Part shown: piece by piece, positions 43,761-52,999 of the stretch
Layout of the letters: each line of letters begins with the position of its first letter
Numbering within the stretch: position 1 is the stretch's first letter
Assembly: GCF_028610675.1 (NCBI RefSeq)
Contig: NZ_JAQQWS010000012.1
Coordinates: 1-64,000, forward strand
Origin: Alkalihalobacillus pseudalcaliphilus
GTDB taxonomy: Bacteria > Bacillota > Bacilli > Bacillales > Bacillaceae_D
Direction: 5' to 3'
Length of the DNA stretch: 64,000 nt
Program-made: the position numbers and the translations under genes
The notes under the pieces: model-generated
The model's database searches: none
The model's input: only the letters and a program-made list of their open reading frames with translations
What the model was told of the DNA's origin: nothing

Positions 43761-46700
43761 TTAATCGATATTAATATTAAGCTTACCTTCTGCAAGCTCT
43801 CTCGTTTCATTTCCAAAATCATCAACGACCTTGACTTCGATTTCTGCACCTTCTGCTTTGACACTAGAAGTCGCAGTCCAGTAACCGACATAGTAGCCTT
43901 CAGACATTTCACGCATTGGAAGTTCTGTAGCGTTTTGGATGTTGGTTAATGGCATACGGATTGCAAATGTTGCATCGAGTCCTGGTTCACTATAAAATTC
44001 AATTTTTACCGATTCGCCCGCTTTTAGATTCTTATCTTCAGATGGTGTTAAATCTGTAATAGTAGGAGCTGTGTATTTAGCATAAACCGTTACGCTTGTG
44101 GATGTTTCGTTACCAGCTTTATCTACAGCAGTTACTTCAATTAGATTCTCACCTTCATCTAAAAGAACTCGTTGAGAGAAAGAACCATCCTCTGCAACGG
44201 TTACAGAGCGTCCAGCAATGGTTAACTCTTCAAGGTTGTCTTCATCAACCGTACCAGTAACGGTTGCTGTTTCACGATTTGTCTTTGAGCCGTCAACGGG
44301 TTCATCAATCGTAATAACAGGGTTGGTTTGGTCTAGAGTGATCAGAACAGGTTCTGATTCAGGGCCGACACCAACTTCAAGAACTGGTTGAGCAGTTAAT
44401 GAATTTTCACCTTCAGATAATTCAACTGTTACTTCAAACTCACCTGATTCATTCGTTGTCGCCTCAGCAACGACTTCACCATCATTTAAAATGTTGATAG
44501 CAATAGATGGAGCTGATTCACCTGTCACAACAACAGATTCCTCATTTGTGAATGTACCACTTTCAGGTGAAGTAATAACTGGTGCTGTTAATTCATAATC
44601 GACTAAAGCACGAATCATATAGTTTCCTTCAGCAGTAGGAGTTGGTGACCAAGCACCGCCAACAAACTGCCAGCTACGTTCAGCATTAGGACCATCTTCA
44701 TCCGTTGCTAATCCAGGTGTGTTAGGGTTAGCGTGTTTTTGGATGTAAACTAAGTAGAAATCACCGTCAACAACAATGCCATAGTCAGATAAATCTACTT
44801 CTGTCCAAGTTCCATCGCGAAGAGCGGTTGCATCGATTGGATCAATCAGCTGATTTCCAGGGGCTCCATTTGGTCCGGTCGAATCATAGACCGTCACTTG
44901 GAACTCGGTTCCACCTGGTACTGGCCATTCCGTATCCCAGAAGCGGAATAAACCACCTGTAACCATCGCTGCTTCTTGACCTTCTTCTAAGGACATTCTT
45001 ACAGCCCAACCATTACCTGCATCAAAGAAAGCCCGAGCATTTTCGGCAGTGCCATCATCATATCCAATCTCAGCGCCATACCCGATAAATGGTGTTAGAG
45101 AGAAATCTTGAACAATAGTTTCTCCACCAGTAATCGTTATTTCTGTTTCGGTACTGTGATATTGTGGAGCAAGAACATAAAGTGTATATGTTCCTTCATA
45201 AGCGCTTAAATCATAGTTACCGTTTTCGTCCGTTTGAACAGGAACAACATTCGCATCCTCCATAAGCATGAGGGTAGCATTTGTAACAGCTTCACCAGTC
45301 AGTTCATTTGTCACGTTTCCTGTCACGTTTCCAGATGGAATTTCTTCAAGTACAAAGCTAGCTGTAACGGTTTCTTCATCAACAATAGAAACGGTTTGTT
45401 CAGCTGAACGGAATCCATAGCTTTCAGCACGTAATGTAAAATCACCTTGTGCGTGTAGCAAACTGTAAGAACCCGTTGCTGGATTAGTTGTGACGCTTCG
45501 TCCCGTTTCTAAGACGTTAACTGTCGCATGAAGAGGCAGTAAAGTTTGAATTGGTTCAGGGTTTTCTTCAGGTTCTTCGACAGGTGGCTGTTTCGTGCCA
45601 TCACCATCGTCTGGTTTGATTTTGCCAGCTTCTATTTTTTCTTTAATATATTCAATCTTATCGACAATTACTTTAATTACTTCGTTCACTCGTTCGTGAA
45701 TACGTTTTAGAGCATTACCGATGATAGAACCGAAGCCGAAGCTTTGATTAGATGAACTCACTTGTTCACTTACTGGCTCATCGAGTTCTTTTGGATCCAT
45801 AACACCTAGATGTGCAGCTTGTGCTTCGATTGAAGTACTTGATAATTGAACGTCATCAATATACATACCTGGGCGTACAACGCTACCATCTGTTGTTAAG
45901 TTGAAGTTTACATAGAGACGGTCGCTTTCGTATTGAGTTAAATCAATTTCAACATCAACCCAACTATCAGAGACATTGGTGAAACGGACTGCTTGATCCC
46001 AGTTTTCTTGATCTGTTGAAACAAAGACATGTCCGAAATCCCAGTTGTTCTCTATGTTGTACCAAATTTTAAATTGTAAATAAGTATCTTCACCGTCTGT
46101 TAAATCAATCGGAGGCATTAGTAAAGACATGTTTGCATTGTTACCGTAGTCTCCAGCTAAGCCAGTTGCATATACATGTTCACCAGAGAAAGCGGAGCCT
46201 GGGCCAGAAGTTGGAACTCCCCACTCCCAAATGTTATTAGCCCCATACGACGACCAACCAGTTGGATACTCTTCGAAATCTTGGAAATATCCATTAGAAA
46301 TCCCTGAAGAGATGGCTACTGTATATACGTCACTTTCTGTTGTTAAGCCGACAAAATCGGTAACAACAATTTGATAGGTGAATTCACCTTCATCGATATC
46401 TTCACCAGGAATCGTAGCGGTATAGGTGCCTGATAGATGGTTGCCAGAAACGCGCTCAGCAGCAATGGTCTTATCCTCGCCATTAACTGAATAAGTCACC
46501 TCTACGCTAGTAACACTTACATTATCACTTGCTACGATTGAAAGCGGTAAATCCATGCCAGAGTATGACTCTGTAGGAGCGTTATGTTCAAAAGATGGTG
46601 CTTCTGTATCATCACCCTCTTTTGTTACTTGACCTTCTACATAACCAAGGCCAGATACGACCGATGAAACCGCATCAAATGCATTGACTAATCCGTAACC

Positions 46701-48182
46701 ATAACCATGGTTTGGCGATTCAGGGTACTCAGTATTTGTCATCGGTAAAGCTGTTTCTAATAAAATATCTTCTAGCTCGTCCACAGAAAGCGAGGAGTCA
46801 GCTTGAAGTAATAAAGCGATAATCCCAGCTACGTGAGGTGATGCCATCGAGGTTCCATTATAGCCACCTTGGTAACCGTTACCTGGAACAGCAGAACGGA
46901 TATTAACTCCAGGAGCACTTAAATCTGGTTTAATTTCATCATAAGGAGAAGGTCCTCTTAATGAAAAGCCAGCTAAGTTATCACTTGCATCTGTTGCACC
47001 AGCAGCAAATGATTCTGGGTAGTTGGCTGGTACAGCGACAGAACCAGGTCCACCCGGGTTAAAAAGGGTTGTATTTCCAGCGGCAAATTGCGGGAAGATT
47101 CCAGCTGCACGCCAGTTTTGAACCATTTCACGATACCACTCGTTTAATCCAGGTCCACCACCCCAAGAGTTATTAACAACATCAGGAGCCATGTCTGGGC
47201 GAGGATTTCCATCTTCATCAGTTGGAGCTAAAATCCATTCACCCGCAGCAAGTAAATCACGGTCTGTTCCACCTGCAGGAGTAAAGGCTTTAACAGCAAC
47301 CCACTTTGCACCAGGAGCAACACCGACAGCGTTAGAACCGTCTGGCTCAACACCGACCATTGTGCCTGTTACATGTGTTCCGTGTCCATCATCATCATAT
47401 GGCGTTGATTGACCAGCGGTAGCATCAAACCAGCTGAACTGATGGTCAGGACTATTTGGGGCAGTTGCATCATAACCACGATATTGCTCCACAAGTGCTG
47501 GGTGATCCCATTGAACACCTGTATCAATCGTCGCTACAACAGTACCAGACCCATCGATACCCATATTCCAAACTTCAGGGGCTCCGACACGGTCAACATT
47601 CCATTCAGTTGAAGTGGTTTGATTTTCTTGAACTTCCACTTCTTCTGTTTGAGTTGGAGCCATTAATTGTCTCGTTTCATTTTTTAGGACTTTGGCGACT
47701 TCAGGTCTAGCTGCAATATCTTCCATCGCTTCTTTTGTCCCTGTAACGGCTAAACCATTAACGATATAAAAAGATTCAAACTCTTTGACGCTCTCTGTTT
47801 CTTGTTGTTTCTCTAACCATTGAATTAATTCATATTGTGTTTCCATCGAGGTTGCTCTTAGGTGGGAGACTACTGCTGAGCTTTTAATCAGCTTTTCTTG
47901 TGAAGGTGAGGCTTTTTGTTTCGCAGCAATGGAAATGGCTTCTTCAGCAACGGCCATCGTGTCAACTTGTTCGTGGAGCTTGACTAAGAATGTGACATAT
48001 TTCTCTTCTTCAAATTCCGAGAGAAGTCGGTTACTAATTTTTTCTTGGACAGATACACTATCCTTCACAGAAGTGTGAGCGGAGCGATTTGTTTCTGCCA
48101 AGCCTTGATAAGGGGCTAACATGGAGAAGATTAGTAGTGAAGCTAATAGAATTAAGACGATACGATTCTTCTGCATTTTCAT
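43761..48182 (-). CDS. Secreted multidomain subtilisin-like serine protease (S8)
   Basis: A 1473-aa exoprotease. Order of parts: signal peptide (1-29), I9-type propeptide (about 45-170), S8 catalytic domain with Asp220 (VVATIDTGVQWDHP), His267 (DGHGTHVTG), oxyanion Asn370 and Ser445 (GTSMASPH). Next come a beta domain like those in immune-inhibitor proteases (GYFQDFEEYPTGW ... about 640-780), a Lys-rich linker with IKPDDGDGTKQPPVEEPEE, two carboxypeptidase-regulatory-like repeats, and Ig-like beta modules to the end. It resembles bacillopeptidase F. No LPxTG or S-layer anchor is visible, so it is probably released. Confidence 0.95.
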   Translation of the reverse strand: MKMQKNRIVLILLASLLIFSMLAPYQGLAETNRSAHTSVKDSVSVQEKISNRLLSEFEEEKYVTFLVKLHEQVDTMAVAEEAISIAAKQKASPSQEKLIKSSAVVSHLRATSMETQYELIQWLEKQQETESVKEFESFYIVNGLAVTGTKEAMEDIAARPEVAKVLKNETRQLMAPTQTEEVEVQENQTTSTEWNVDRVGAPEVWNMGIDGSGTVVATIDTGVQWDHPALVEQYRGYDATAPNSPDHQFSWFDATAGQSTPYDDDGHGTHVTGTMVGVEPDGSNAVGVAPGAKWVAVKAFTPAGGTDRDLLAAGEWILAPTDEDGNPRPDMAPDVVNNSWGGGPGLNEWYREMVQNWRAAGIFPQFAAGNTTLFNPGGPGSVAVPANYPESFAAGATDASDNLAGFSLRGPSPYDEIKPDLSAPGVNIRSAVPGNGYQGGYNGTSMASPHVAGIIALLLQADSSLSVDELEDILLETALPMTNTEYPESPNHGYGYGLVNAFDAVSSVVSGLGYVEGQVTKEGDDTEAPSFEHNAPTESYSGMDLPLSIVASDNVSVTSVEVTYSVNGEDKTIAAERVSGNHLSGTYTATIPGEDIDEGEFTYQIVVTDFVGLTTESDVYTVAISSGISNGYFQDFEEYPTGWSSYGANNIWEWGVPTSGPGSAFSGEHVYATGLAGDYGNNANMSLLMPPIDLTDGEDTYLQFKIWYNIENNWDFGHVFVSTDQENWDQAVRFTNVSDSWVDVEIDLTQYESDRLYVNFNLTTDGSVVRPGMYIDDVQLSSTSIEAQAAHLGVMDPKELDEPVSEQVSSSNQSFGFGSIIGNALKRIHERVNEVIKVIVDKIEYIKEKIEAGKIKPDDGDGTKQPPVEEPEENPEPIQTLLPLHATVNVLETGRSVTTNPATGSYSLLHAQGDFTLRAESYGFRSAEQTVSIVDEETVTASFVLEEIPSGNVTGNVTNELTGEAVTNATLMLMEDANVVPVQTDENGNYDLSAYEGTYTLYVLAPQYHSTETEITITGGETIVQDFSLTPFIGYGAEIGYDDGTAENARAFFDAGNGWAVRMSLEEGQEAAMVTGGLFRFWDTEWPVPGGTEFQVTVYDSTGPNGAPGNQLIDPIDATALRDGTWTEVDLSDYGIVVDGDFYLVYIQKHANPNTPGLATDEDGPNAERSWQFVGGAWSPTPTAEGNYMIRALVDYELTAPVITSPESGTFTNEESVVVTGESAPSIAINILNDGEVVAEATTNESGEFEVTVELSEGENSLTAQPVLEVGVGPESEPVLITLDQTNPVITIDEPVDGSKTNRETATVTGTVDEDNLEELTIAGRSVTVAEDGSFSQRVLLDEGENLIEVTAVDKAGNETSTSVTVYAKYTAPTITDLTPSEDKNLKAGESVKIEFYSEPGLDATFAIRMPLTNIQNATELPMREMSEGYYVGYWTATSSVKAEGAEIEVKVVDDFGNETRELAEGKLNINID

Positions 48183-48579
48183 TTACATATTCCACCTCTT
48201 TCTCAAAATTAGGTAAAAAGCGACTAACCTTCACCTCCTGTTGAAAGAAATTGTCATAATATGTAAGGATCTCGTTGTTTTTTTATCTTAAATGATTCTA
48301 AGTTTTCTGAAAATACAATTTGGTAGATTCACTTAAAAAGTAATTGGAAGAAGTTTTTTCATCTAGTACGGAATGAGTAGGGGAGTCGTTAGAAGTAATC
48401 CATGGCTGGGACATTTTATACAGGTCTTATTCTCGGATTCTAAAAAACTATGTTAGAAGCATTGAATATTATTGTATAGTTATAAAATAAATTGGATTTT
48501 ATTAAAAAATGTGGTTTTAATCTTGGCAAAAGGTGGTATGGAAGAACAGCTAAAGTATAATTAACGGAGGATGGCTGAA
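48183..48579. other. Divergent intergenic region
   Basis: About 400 bp between the protease and the 48580 gene. It must hold promoters in both directions. I see T-rich and AT-rich tracts but no operator, repeat or RNA gene that I can name. Confidence 0.5.
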
Positions 48580-49056
48580 ATGGCGAGACCAATTGTAAGT
48601 TCCATTATCGTGTTACTCGTTGCCTTTTTAATTGGATATGATGTGTTTATGATGGATGCGATTAGTGATGAATCGGAATCTTATCGTCCTTATTTAGTGG
48701 GTGAAGGTTTTCATGTCTTAGTTGAATATGAAGGTGAATTAATGAAAGTAAGCATAGGTAAAGAACAAGAGGAAACGCTCATTTTGGACCAAAGTACTTC
48801 TCCGTATGAGCAAATTTGGAAACAAACCGTTCACACGAAAGGAAAATTTTTGAAAAGTGGTGGAAACGGTGATGTTCAAGGTGAGTCTGTTGTTATGATG
48901 GAGACGAACCGACAAGAGGAGCAAAAGTTTCGTTCGAAGCAGGATTTGATGGATTGGCTTGAACAGCAAAATGGTTTATTAGTATTAGATACAGAGCAAA
49001 CGAAATCGAAAAATCCGCAGCCTCATAAGCGTTTTATGTCCCCGTATGGAGGGTAG
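48580..49056 (+). CDS. Membrane-anchored protein of unknown function
   Basis: A 158-aa protein with one N-terminal membrane helix (IVSSIIVLLVAFLIGYDVFM) and an acidic extracytoplasmic domain, ending in PQPHKRFMSPYGG. The second of two close ATGs is chosen because GGAGG lies at the right distance. I do not recognise a domain. It is monocistronic, next to a 51-bp array. Confidence 0.65.
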   Translation: MARPIVSSIIVLLVAFLIGYDVFMMDAISDESESYRPYLVGEGFHVLVEYEGELMKVSIGKEQEETLILDQSTSPYEQIWKQTVHTKGKFLKSGGNGDVQGESVVMMETNRQEEQKFRSKQDLMDWLEQQNGLLVLDTEQTKSKNPQPHKRFMSPYGG

Positions 49057-49307
49057 ATAGAGTTGAGTTTAGGCTTGGTTTTTGGTTCCCGTTTGTCATA
49101 GATGACAAGAGATAGTAGGAGTGTAGAGAATTTCGGATAAAGAGAGAAGGACTGTATGACCAAGGTGCTGCTGCCTGGTTATGCGGTTCTTTTTGTATGG
49201 AAGTTACTTATGGGCGATAGTTTGTGCCGTGAAGTTAGCTCGTCATCCATCTCTCGATCAATGACCTTAGTAGGACAGTGCTAGTCCGAGGATTATTATC
49301 GTTTACA

Positions 49308-49631
49308 GCAAACGGCGAATCGCGGGGTTGCGGGTGGAAAAAGCGAGAGAAAGCCCGAGCAAAAGTGGAATCACGGGGTTGCGGGTGGAAAAAGCGAGAG
49401 AAAGCCCGAGCAAACGCCGAATCTCGGGGTTGCGGGTGGAAAAAGCGAGAGAAAGCCCGAGCAAAAGCGGAATCACGGGGTTGCGAGCGAAAAAAAGAGT
49501 AGAAAGCCCGAGCAAACGCCGAATCTCGGGGTTGCGAGCAGAAAAAGCGAGAGAAAGCCCGAGCAAACGCCGAATCTCGGGGTTACGAGCGAAAAAAGGA
49601 GAAGTAACCCCGAGCAAACGCAGAATCCCAT
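49308..49631 (+). repeat. 51-bp minisatellite array B (about 6 units)
   Basis: The same 51-bp unit as at 40387: GAAAGCCCGAGCAAA, GAATCTCGGGGTTG, GGGTGGAAAAAGCGAGA. About six units with few differences; typical of this locus are GGGTGG and AAAGCGAGA where array A has GGGCGG or GAGCGG and AAAGAGAGA. No intron or transposase lies nearby. Open frames on both strands (for example 49303-49617 and 49328-49636) derive from the 17-codon period and are not genes. Confidence 0.92.
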
Positions 49632-49754
49632 TTTAAGCTGTTTCCCTTTTTACTGAGGTTGACACTCACTCTGATTTCCATTTTTATCTATGTATTTGGA
49701 TATTTTTGAATTATAATCAGGAGGTTATGATTTTTTTGTTGAGGAGTGCATCTC

Positions 49755-50936
49755 GTGTCAGTGTCAGAAAAGAATTCACCTCAGTTTCGTTTGATGATGT
49801 TAGTTATTATGGTTTTTATTGCAGGTTTTGTGCAAGGGATGTTACTTCCATTACTTGCTATTTTACTTGAACAAGCAGGGTATTCATCAGCCATGAATGG
49901 TGTAAATGCCGTTGCTTTATATATAGGGGTTTTAATAGCGTCTCCTTTTATAGAAAATCCGGTGCGGAAATATGGCTATAAACCAGTTATATCAGTTGGT
50001 TTAATTACAGTTGTTATAACATTATTAATTCTCCCATTATGGCAAAGTTTTTGGCTATGGTTTGTTTTGCGATTAATTATCGGCATTGCTGATAATATGG
50101 TTCATTTTGCTACACAAGTATGGATTACTTCTACAAGTTCAAAAGAAGTTCGGGGTAGGAATATTGCCATTTATGGACTTTCTTTTAGTGCGGGGTTTGC
50201 CGGTGGCCCGTTAATGACGAATCTCCTAGCTATAGACGAACGACTTCCGTTTGTGCTGGCTGCCCTTTTCTGTGCGGTCATGTGGCTATTATTGTTAAAA
50301 TTAAAAAATGAATGGCCAGACAATACCGTTGATACGATTCAACACTCTGGTACGTTAGGTCGTTACGCTCTAGTCATTAAATATGGTTGGTTTGCCTTTT
50401 TACCTCCACTTGCCTTTGGTTTTATGGAGGCGACAATTCACGGTAGTTATCCGATTTATGCTTTACGAACAGGCATTGATATCGAGTGGTTATCACTGAT
50501 TCTACCGGCTTTTGTCATTGGTGGGGTTATTACGCAAATACCACTTGGTGTGCTAAGTGACAAGGTCGGTAGGAGAAAAGTTTTACTTGTACTATCAACA
50601 ATCGGAGCGTTTATTTTTTTGACGATCCCAATGTATGAGGAGCAGATGTGGCTTCTCGTTACTGGATTTCTTGTGGCTGGTGGTTTACTTGGATCTTTTT
50701 ATTCTCTGGGGCTAATGTATTTAGCTGATTTAATTCCACGGCAGCTTTTACCTACTGGAAATGTCTTAATAGCGATATCTTTTAGTATTGGAAGTATGCT
50801 TGGTCCATTAACAGGCGGTATTTTAATCGACTCAATTGGTGCAGGAAGTATTTATTATGCAATCGCTGGTTTACTCTTCTTACTGATGATTGCAGGCGTT
50901 CTTTTCCGGCCTAAGCAGACGTCTGATTTGGCATGA
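49755..50936 (+). CDS. MFS transporter
   Basis: A 393-aa permease with twelve membrane segments. Motif A appears in the second half as LGVLSDKVGRRKVLLVL, and the protein resembles YfkF/YttB-like drug or sugar-efflux transporters. Substrate unknown. The start codon is GTG at 49755, with GGAG eight bases upstream; a GTG nine bases earlier is less well placed. It is followed by a perfect terminator. Confidence 0.87.
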   Translation: MSVSEKNSPQFRLMMLVIMVFIAGFVQGMLLPLLAILLEQAGYSSAMNGVNAVALYIGVLIASPFIENPVRKYGYKPVISVGLITVVITLLILPLWQSFWLWFVLRLIIGIADNMVHFATQVWITSTSSKEVRGRNIAIYGLSFSAGFAGGPLMTNLLAIDERLPFVLAALFCAVMWLLLLKLKNEWPDNTVDTIQHSGTLGRYALVIKYGWFAFLPPLAFGFMEATIHGSYPIYALRTGIDIEWLSLILPAFVIGGVITQIPLGVLSDKVGRRKVLLVLSTIGAFIFLTIPMYEEQMWLLVTGFLVAGGLLGSFYSLGLMYLADLIPRQLLPTGNVLIAISFSIGSMLGPLTGGILIDSIGAGSIYYAIAGLLFLLMIAGVLFRPKQTSDLA

Positions 50937-50960
50937 AACTGAGTTATCGTCATTAATGAT

Positions 50961-50997
50961 AAGAACCCAAGAGCACTTATAGAGCTCTTGGGTTCTT
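50961..50997. terminator. Perfect 14-bp bidirectional terminator
   Basis: AAGAACCCAAGAGC (50961-50974) pairs exactly with GCTCTTGGGTTCTT (50984-50997). It separates the MFS gene from the convergent ydiK gene. Confidence 0.9.
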
Positions 50998-51002
50998 GAA
51001 TA

Positions 51003-51230
51003 TTATTTATCTTTATTTTCTTTGTCATATTGACCATTTTGCATTTGTTTCATAATTTTCCTTACTTGATAATATTTGAAAGCGAGAAAATAATCGAAAG
51101 TGGCAAAACCAATGAGGAAGAACGTCCAAAGATTCCAACCTACTACGTTGACACTACGAATCGCAAGTAAAATAAAGATCGTTCCTAGTACAAAATAGAC
51201 AACGGAAATGCCTGTGGGTGAAAATCTCAT
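51003..51230 (-). CDS. ydiK: YdiK-like small membrane protein (DUF4305)
   Basis: A 75-aa protein with two membrane segments (GISVVYFVLGTIFILLAI and LWTFFLIGFATFDYFLAF) and a charged tail. Its position next to ydiL and groES, in the same orientation as in B. subtilis, supports the name. It overlaps the end of ydiL by 4 bp, so the two are coupled. Function unknown. Confidence 0.88.
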   Translation of the reverse strand: MRFSPTGISVVYFVLGTIFILLAIRSVNVVGWNLWTFFLIGFATFDYFLAFKYYQVRKIMKQMQNGQYDKENKDK

Positions 51231-51955
51231 AAAAGAACCCCCATTATTAAAGCTAGTGCTTGCTCGATTGCTTCATATTGTTCAAGAATTTCATCGATAT
51301 AATCAGCTAATAAAAAGTTTAGCAGAACAGCGATGGTGTTAATACCAACGTGAGCGATAATCGGGACGATGATTCGTTTCGTTTTAATGTAGAGGTACGC
51401 AAATATGAAACCCATCACCGTATAAATTAATAAATGATTAAAATCAAAATGAACAGCAGCAAAAATAAGTGAACTTGCAAAGGCAGATATCGCAAAATTA
51501 AAGCGTTTATAGAGAGCTCCGAAAATGATCATACGGAAAATGATTTCTTCTAAAATCGGCCCGATAATGGATACGATCAAAATCATAAAAGGGAAGCTTT
51601 CAATAAGAGCAAGGATTTCTGCTGTGTTTTCTGAGCCAGGCTGAACACCAAAGATGCCTTGGTTGATCATGTTCGCAATGATTTGGCCACCATAAGCCAT
51701 AAGAATCCCTAAAATTGACCATCCAATCGCTTGAGAACGAGTGGAACGACCAGGTATATCATGACGGTTAGCCATATCTGGTTTTAGTAAAAATAAAATG
51801 ATGATTAATCCAAGCGTAAAGCTAGTGACGTTGGAAGTTCCAATTGCTTGGGGCTCTGACATGCCTTGGGCGACTAAATACAAAGCCAGTGGGACGGCTG
51901 AAAGTTGAGCAATAAGTATGTATGTAGCAATAACGAGCCAGTAACGTAGTTTCAT
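51227..51955 (-). CDS. ydiL: CPBP family intramembrane metalloprotease YdiL
   Basis: A 242-aa membrane protein with about eight hydrophobic segments. The CPBP (Abi) motifs are present: GPILEEIIFRMIIFG with the EE pair, FAAVHFDFNHLLIY, and HVGINTIAVLLNF. Relatives include eukaryotic CAAX prenyl proteases and bacteriocin self-immunity proteins. AAAGGAGA lies upstream of the chosen ATG at 51955. It stands divergent from groES-groEL. Confidence 0.92.
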   Translation of the reverse strand: MKLRYWLVIATYILIAQLSAVPLALYLVAQGMSEPQAIGTSNVTSFTLGLIIILFLLKPDMANRHDIPGRSTRSQAIGWSILGILMAYGGQIIANMINQGIFGVQPGSENTAEILALIESFPFMILIVSIIGPILEEIIFRMIIFGALYKRFNFAISAFASSLIFAAVHFDFNHLLIYTVMGFIFAYLYIKTKRIIVPIIAHVGINTIAVLLNFLLADYIDEILEQYEAIEQALALIMGVLL

Positions 51956-52049
51956 GTAAGTTCTCCTTTGTTTTCTTATCGCAACCATATCTTAAGGACG
52001 TGCGTGAAATCATAACCTTATGAACGTCATACATCGAGAAAAACGTTCA

Positions 52050-52370
52050 AGGTGAAGCGAATTCACTTCGTCACCTACAAAGATGAAAGTATGGTTTAAC
52101 TTTGACTGATGACATTTTATTCAATTAGATATTCTTTACTTAGTGGCATTTGATTTACTTTGTTTTTTTCTTTGTTCTACAAGCATGAAAGTTGAATTTT
52201 GCCTTTTGATTGTCGGTTCTTCTTTCATTTGTGGTATTCTGCTTTTCATTTTTAATGAAGAAAGTAAGAGTGTTTTTGGAACTTGACATTTTAGACTTAC
52301 CTAGCGGAGCATAATTTTCGGTAGTGACGAGAAGCCCACCATGTTCGCACCAACTTTCATACAAAAGCAA
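52050..52370 (+). repeat. MITE-like dispersed repeat, diverged copy
   Basis: It opens with GGTGAAGCGAATTCACTTCG and ACCTACAAAGATGAAAGT, holds TTCATTTGTGGTATTC, then a shortened GC-rich core (ACCTAGCGGAGCATAATTTT) and closes with CCAACTTTCATACAAAA. The 71-codon frame on the other strand is not supported. Confidence 0.65.
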
Positions 52371-52537
52371 AACACCTCACAAAAGCATGTCTCACTTTAA
52401 CTATATTATCATACTAAAGATACAGTACAGAATGATAACACTTACTATTATTTTATCTCTTAAAGAAATTTTGATTCAAACATAAGAATAAAGGCGAATA
52501 CGGTCGATAAAAAATAAGAAAATCTTACGCAAAATAC

Positions 52538-52566
52538 TTGCAAAAGATTCATGAAATGATTATCAT
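52538..52566 (+). promoter_or_regulatory. groESL promoter
   Basis: TTGCAA (52538-52543) and TATCAT (52561-52566) are separated by 17 bp. The CIRCE element begins 11 bp downstream, the usual position in Bacillus groESL. Confidence 0.7.
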
Positions 52567-52576
52567 AATAAATGTG

Positions 52577-52603
52577 TTAGCACTCGAAGTTAATGAGTGC
52601 TAA
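52577..52603. promoter_or_regulatory. CIRCE operator (HrcA binding site)
   Basis: TTAGCACTC, nine bases, GAGTGCTAA: a perfect match to the CIRCE consensus. HrcA represses groESL here until heat or misfolded proteins titrate GroEL. Confidence 0.97.
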
Positions 52604-52645
52604 TAAACATACTACATATTATCCACTTGAAGGAGGTTGTTTTCC

Positions 52646-52930
52646 TTGTTAAAGCCATTAGGTGATCGTATTGTGATTGAGCAAATTGAATCAGAGGAAA
52701 AAACAGCAAGCGGTATCGTATTACCAGACTCTGCTAAAGAAAAACCACAGGAAGGTAAAGTTGTTGCTGTCGGTGCTGGACGTGTAGCTGATAACGGTGA
52801 GCGCATCGCACTTGAAGTGAAAGAAGGCGACAGTATTATTTTCTCGAAATATGCTGGTACCGAATTAAAATACGAAGGCAAAGAATATTTAATTTTACGT
52901 GAGAGCGATATTCTAGCTGTTATCGGTTAA
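52646..52930 (+). CDS. groES: Co-chaperonin GroES
   Basis: A 94-aa heptameric lid of the GroEL chamber. The sequence LKPLGDRIVIEQIESEEKTA and the C-terminal EYLILRESDILAVIG are canonical. The start codon is TTG at 52646, nine bases after GGAGG; no ATG is present at the N-terminus, so the unusual start is well supported. Controlled by CIRCE. Confidence 0.96.
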   Translation: MLKPLGDRIVIEQIESEEKTASGIVLPDSAKEKPQEGKVVAVGAGRVADNGERIALEVKEGDSIIFSKYAGTELKYEGKEYLILRESDILAVIG

Positions 52931-52999
52931 TAGAATTTTTAAAGGGACAAACCCTTTTCTTAAAAAGAACGAACGAATGAATATTAGGAGGTAGAGACA

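Noticed and set aside
49278..49636. Similar repetitive frames in the second 51-bp array
   Set aside because: Same reason; no start with a ribosome-binding site tied to the repeat frame.
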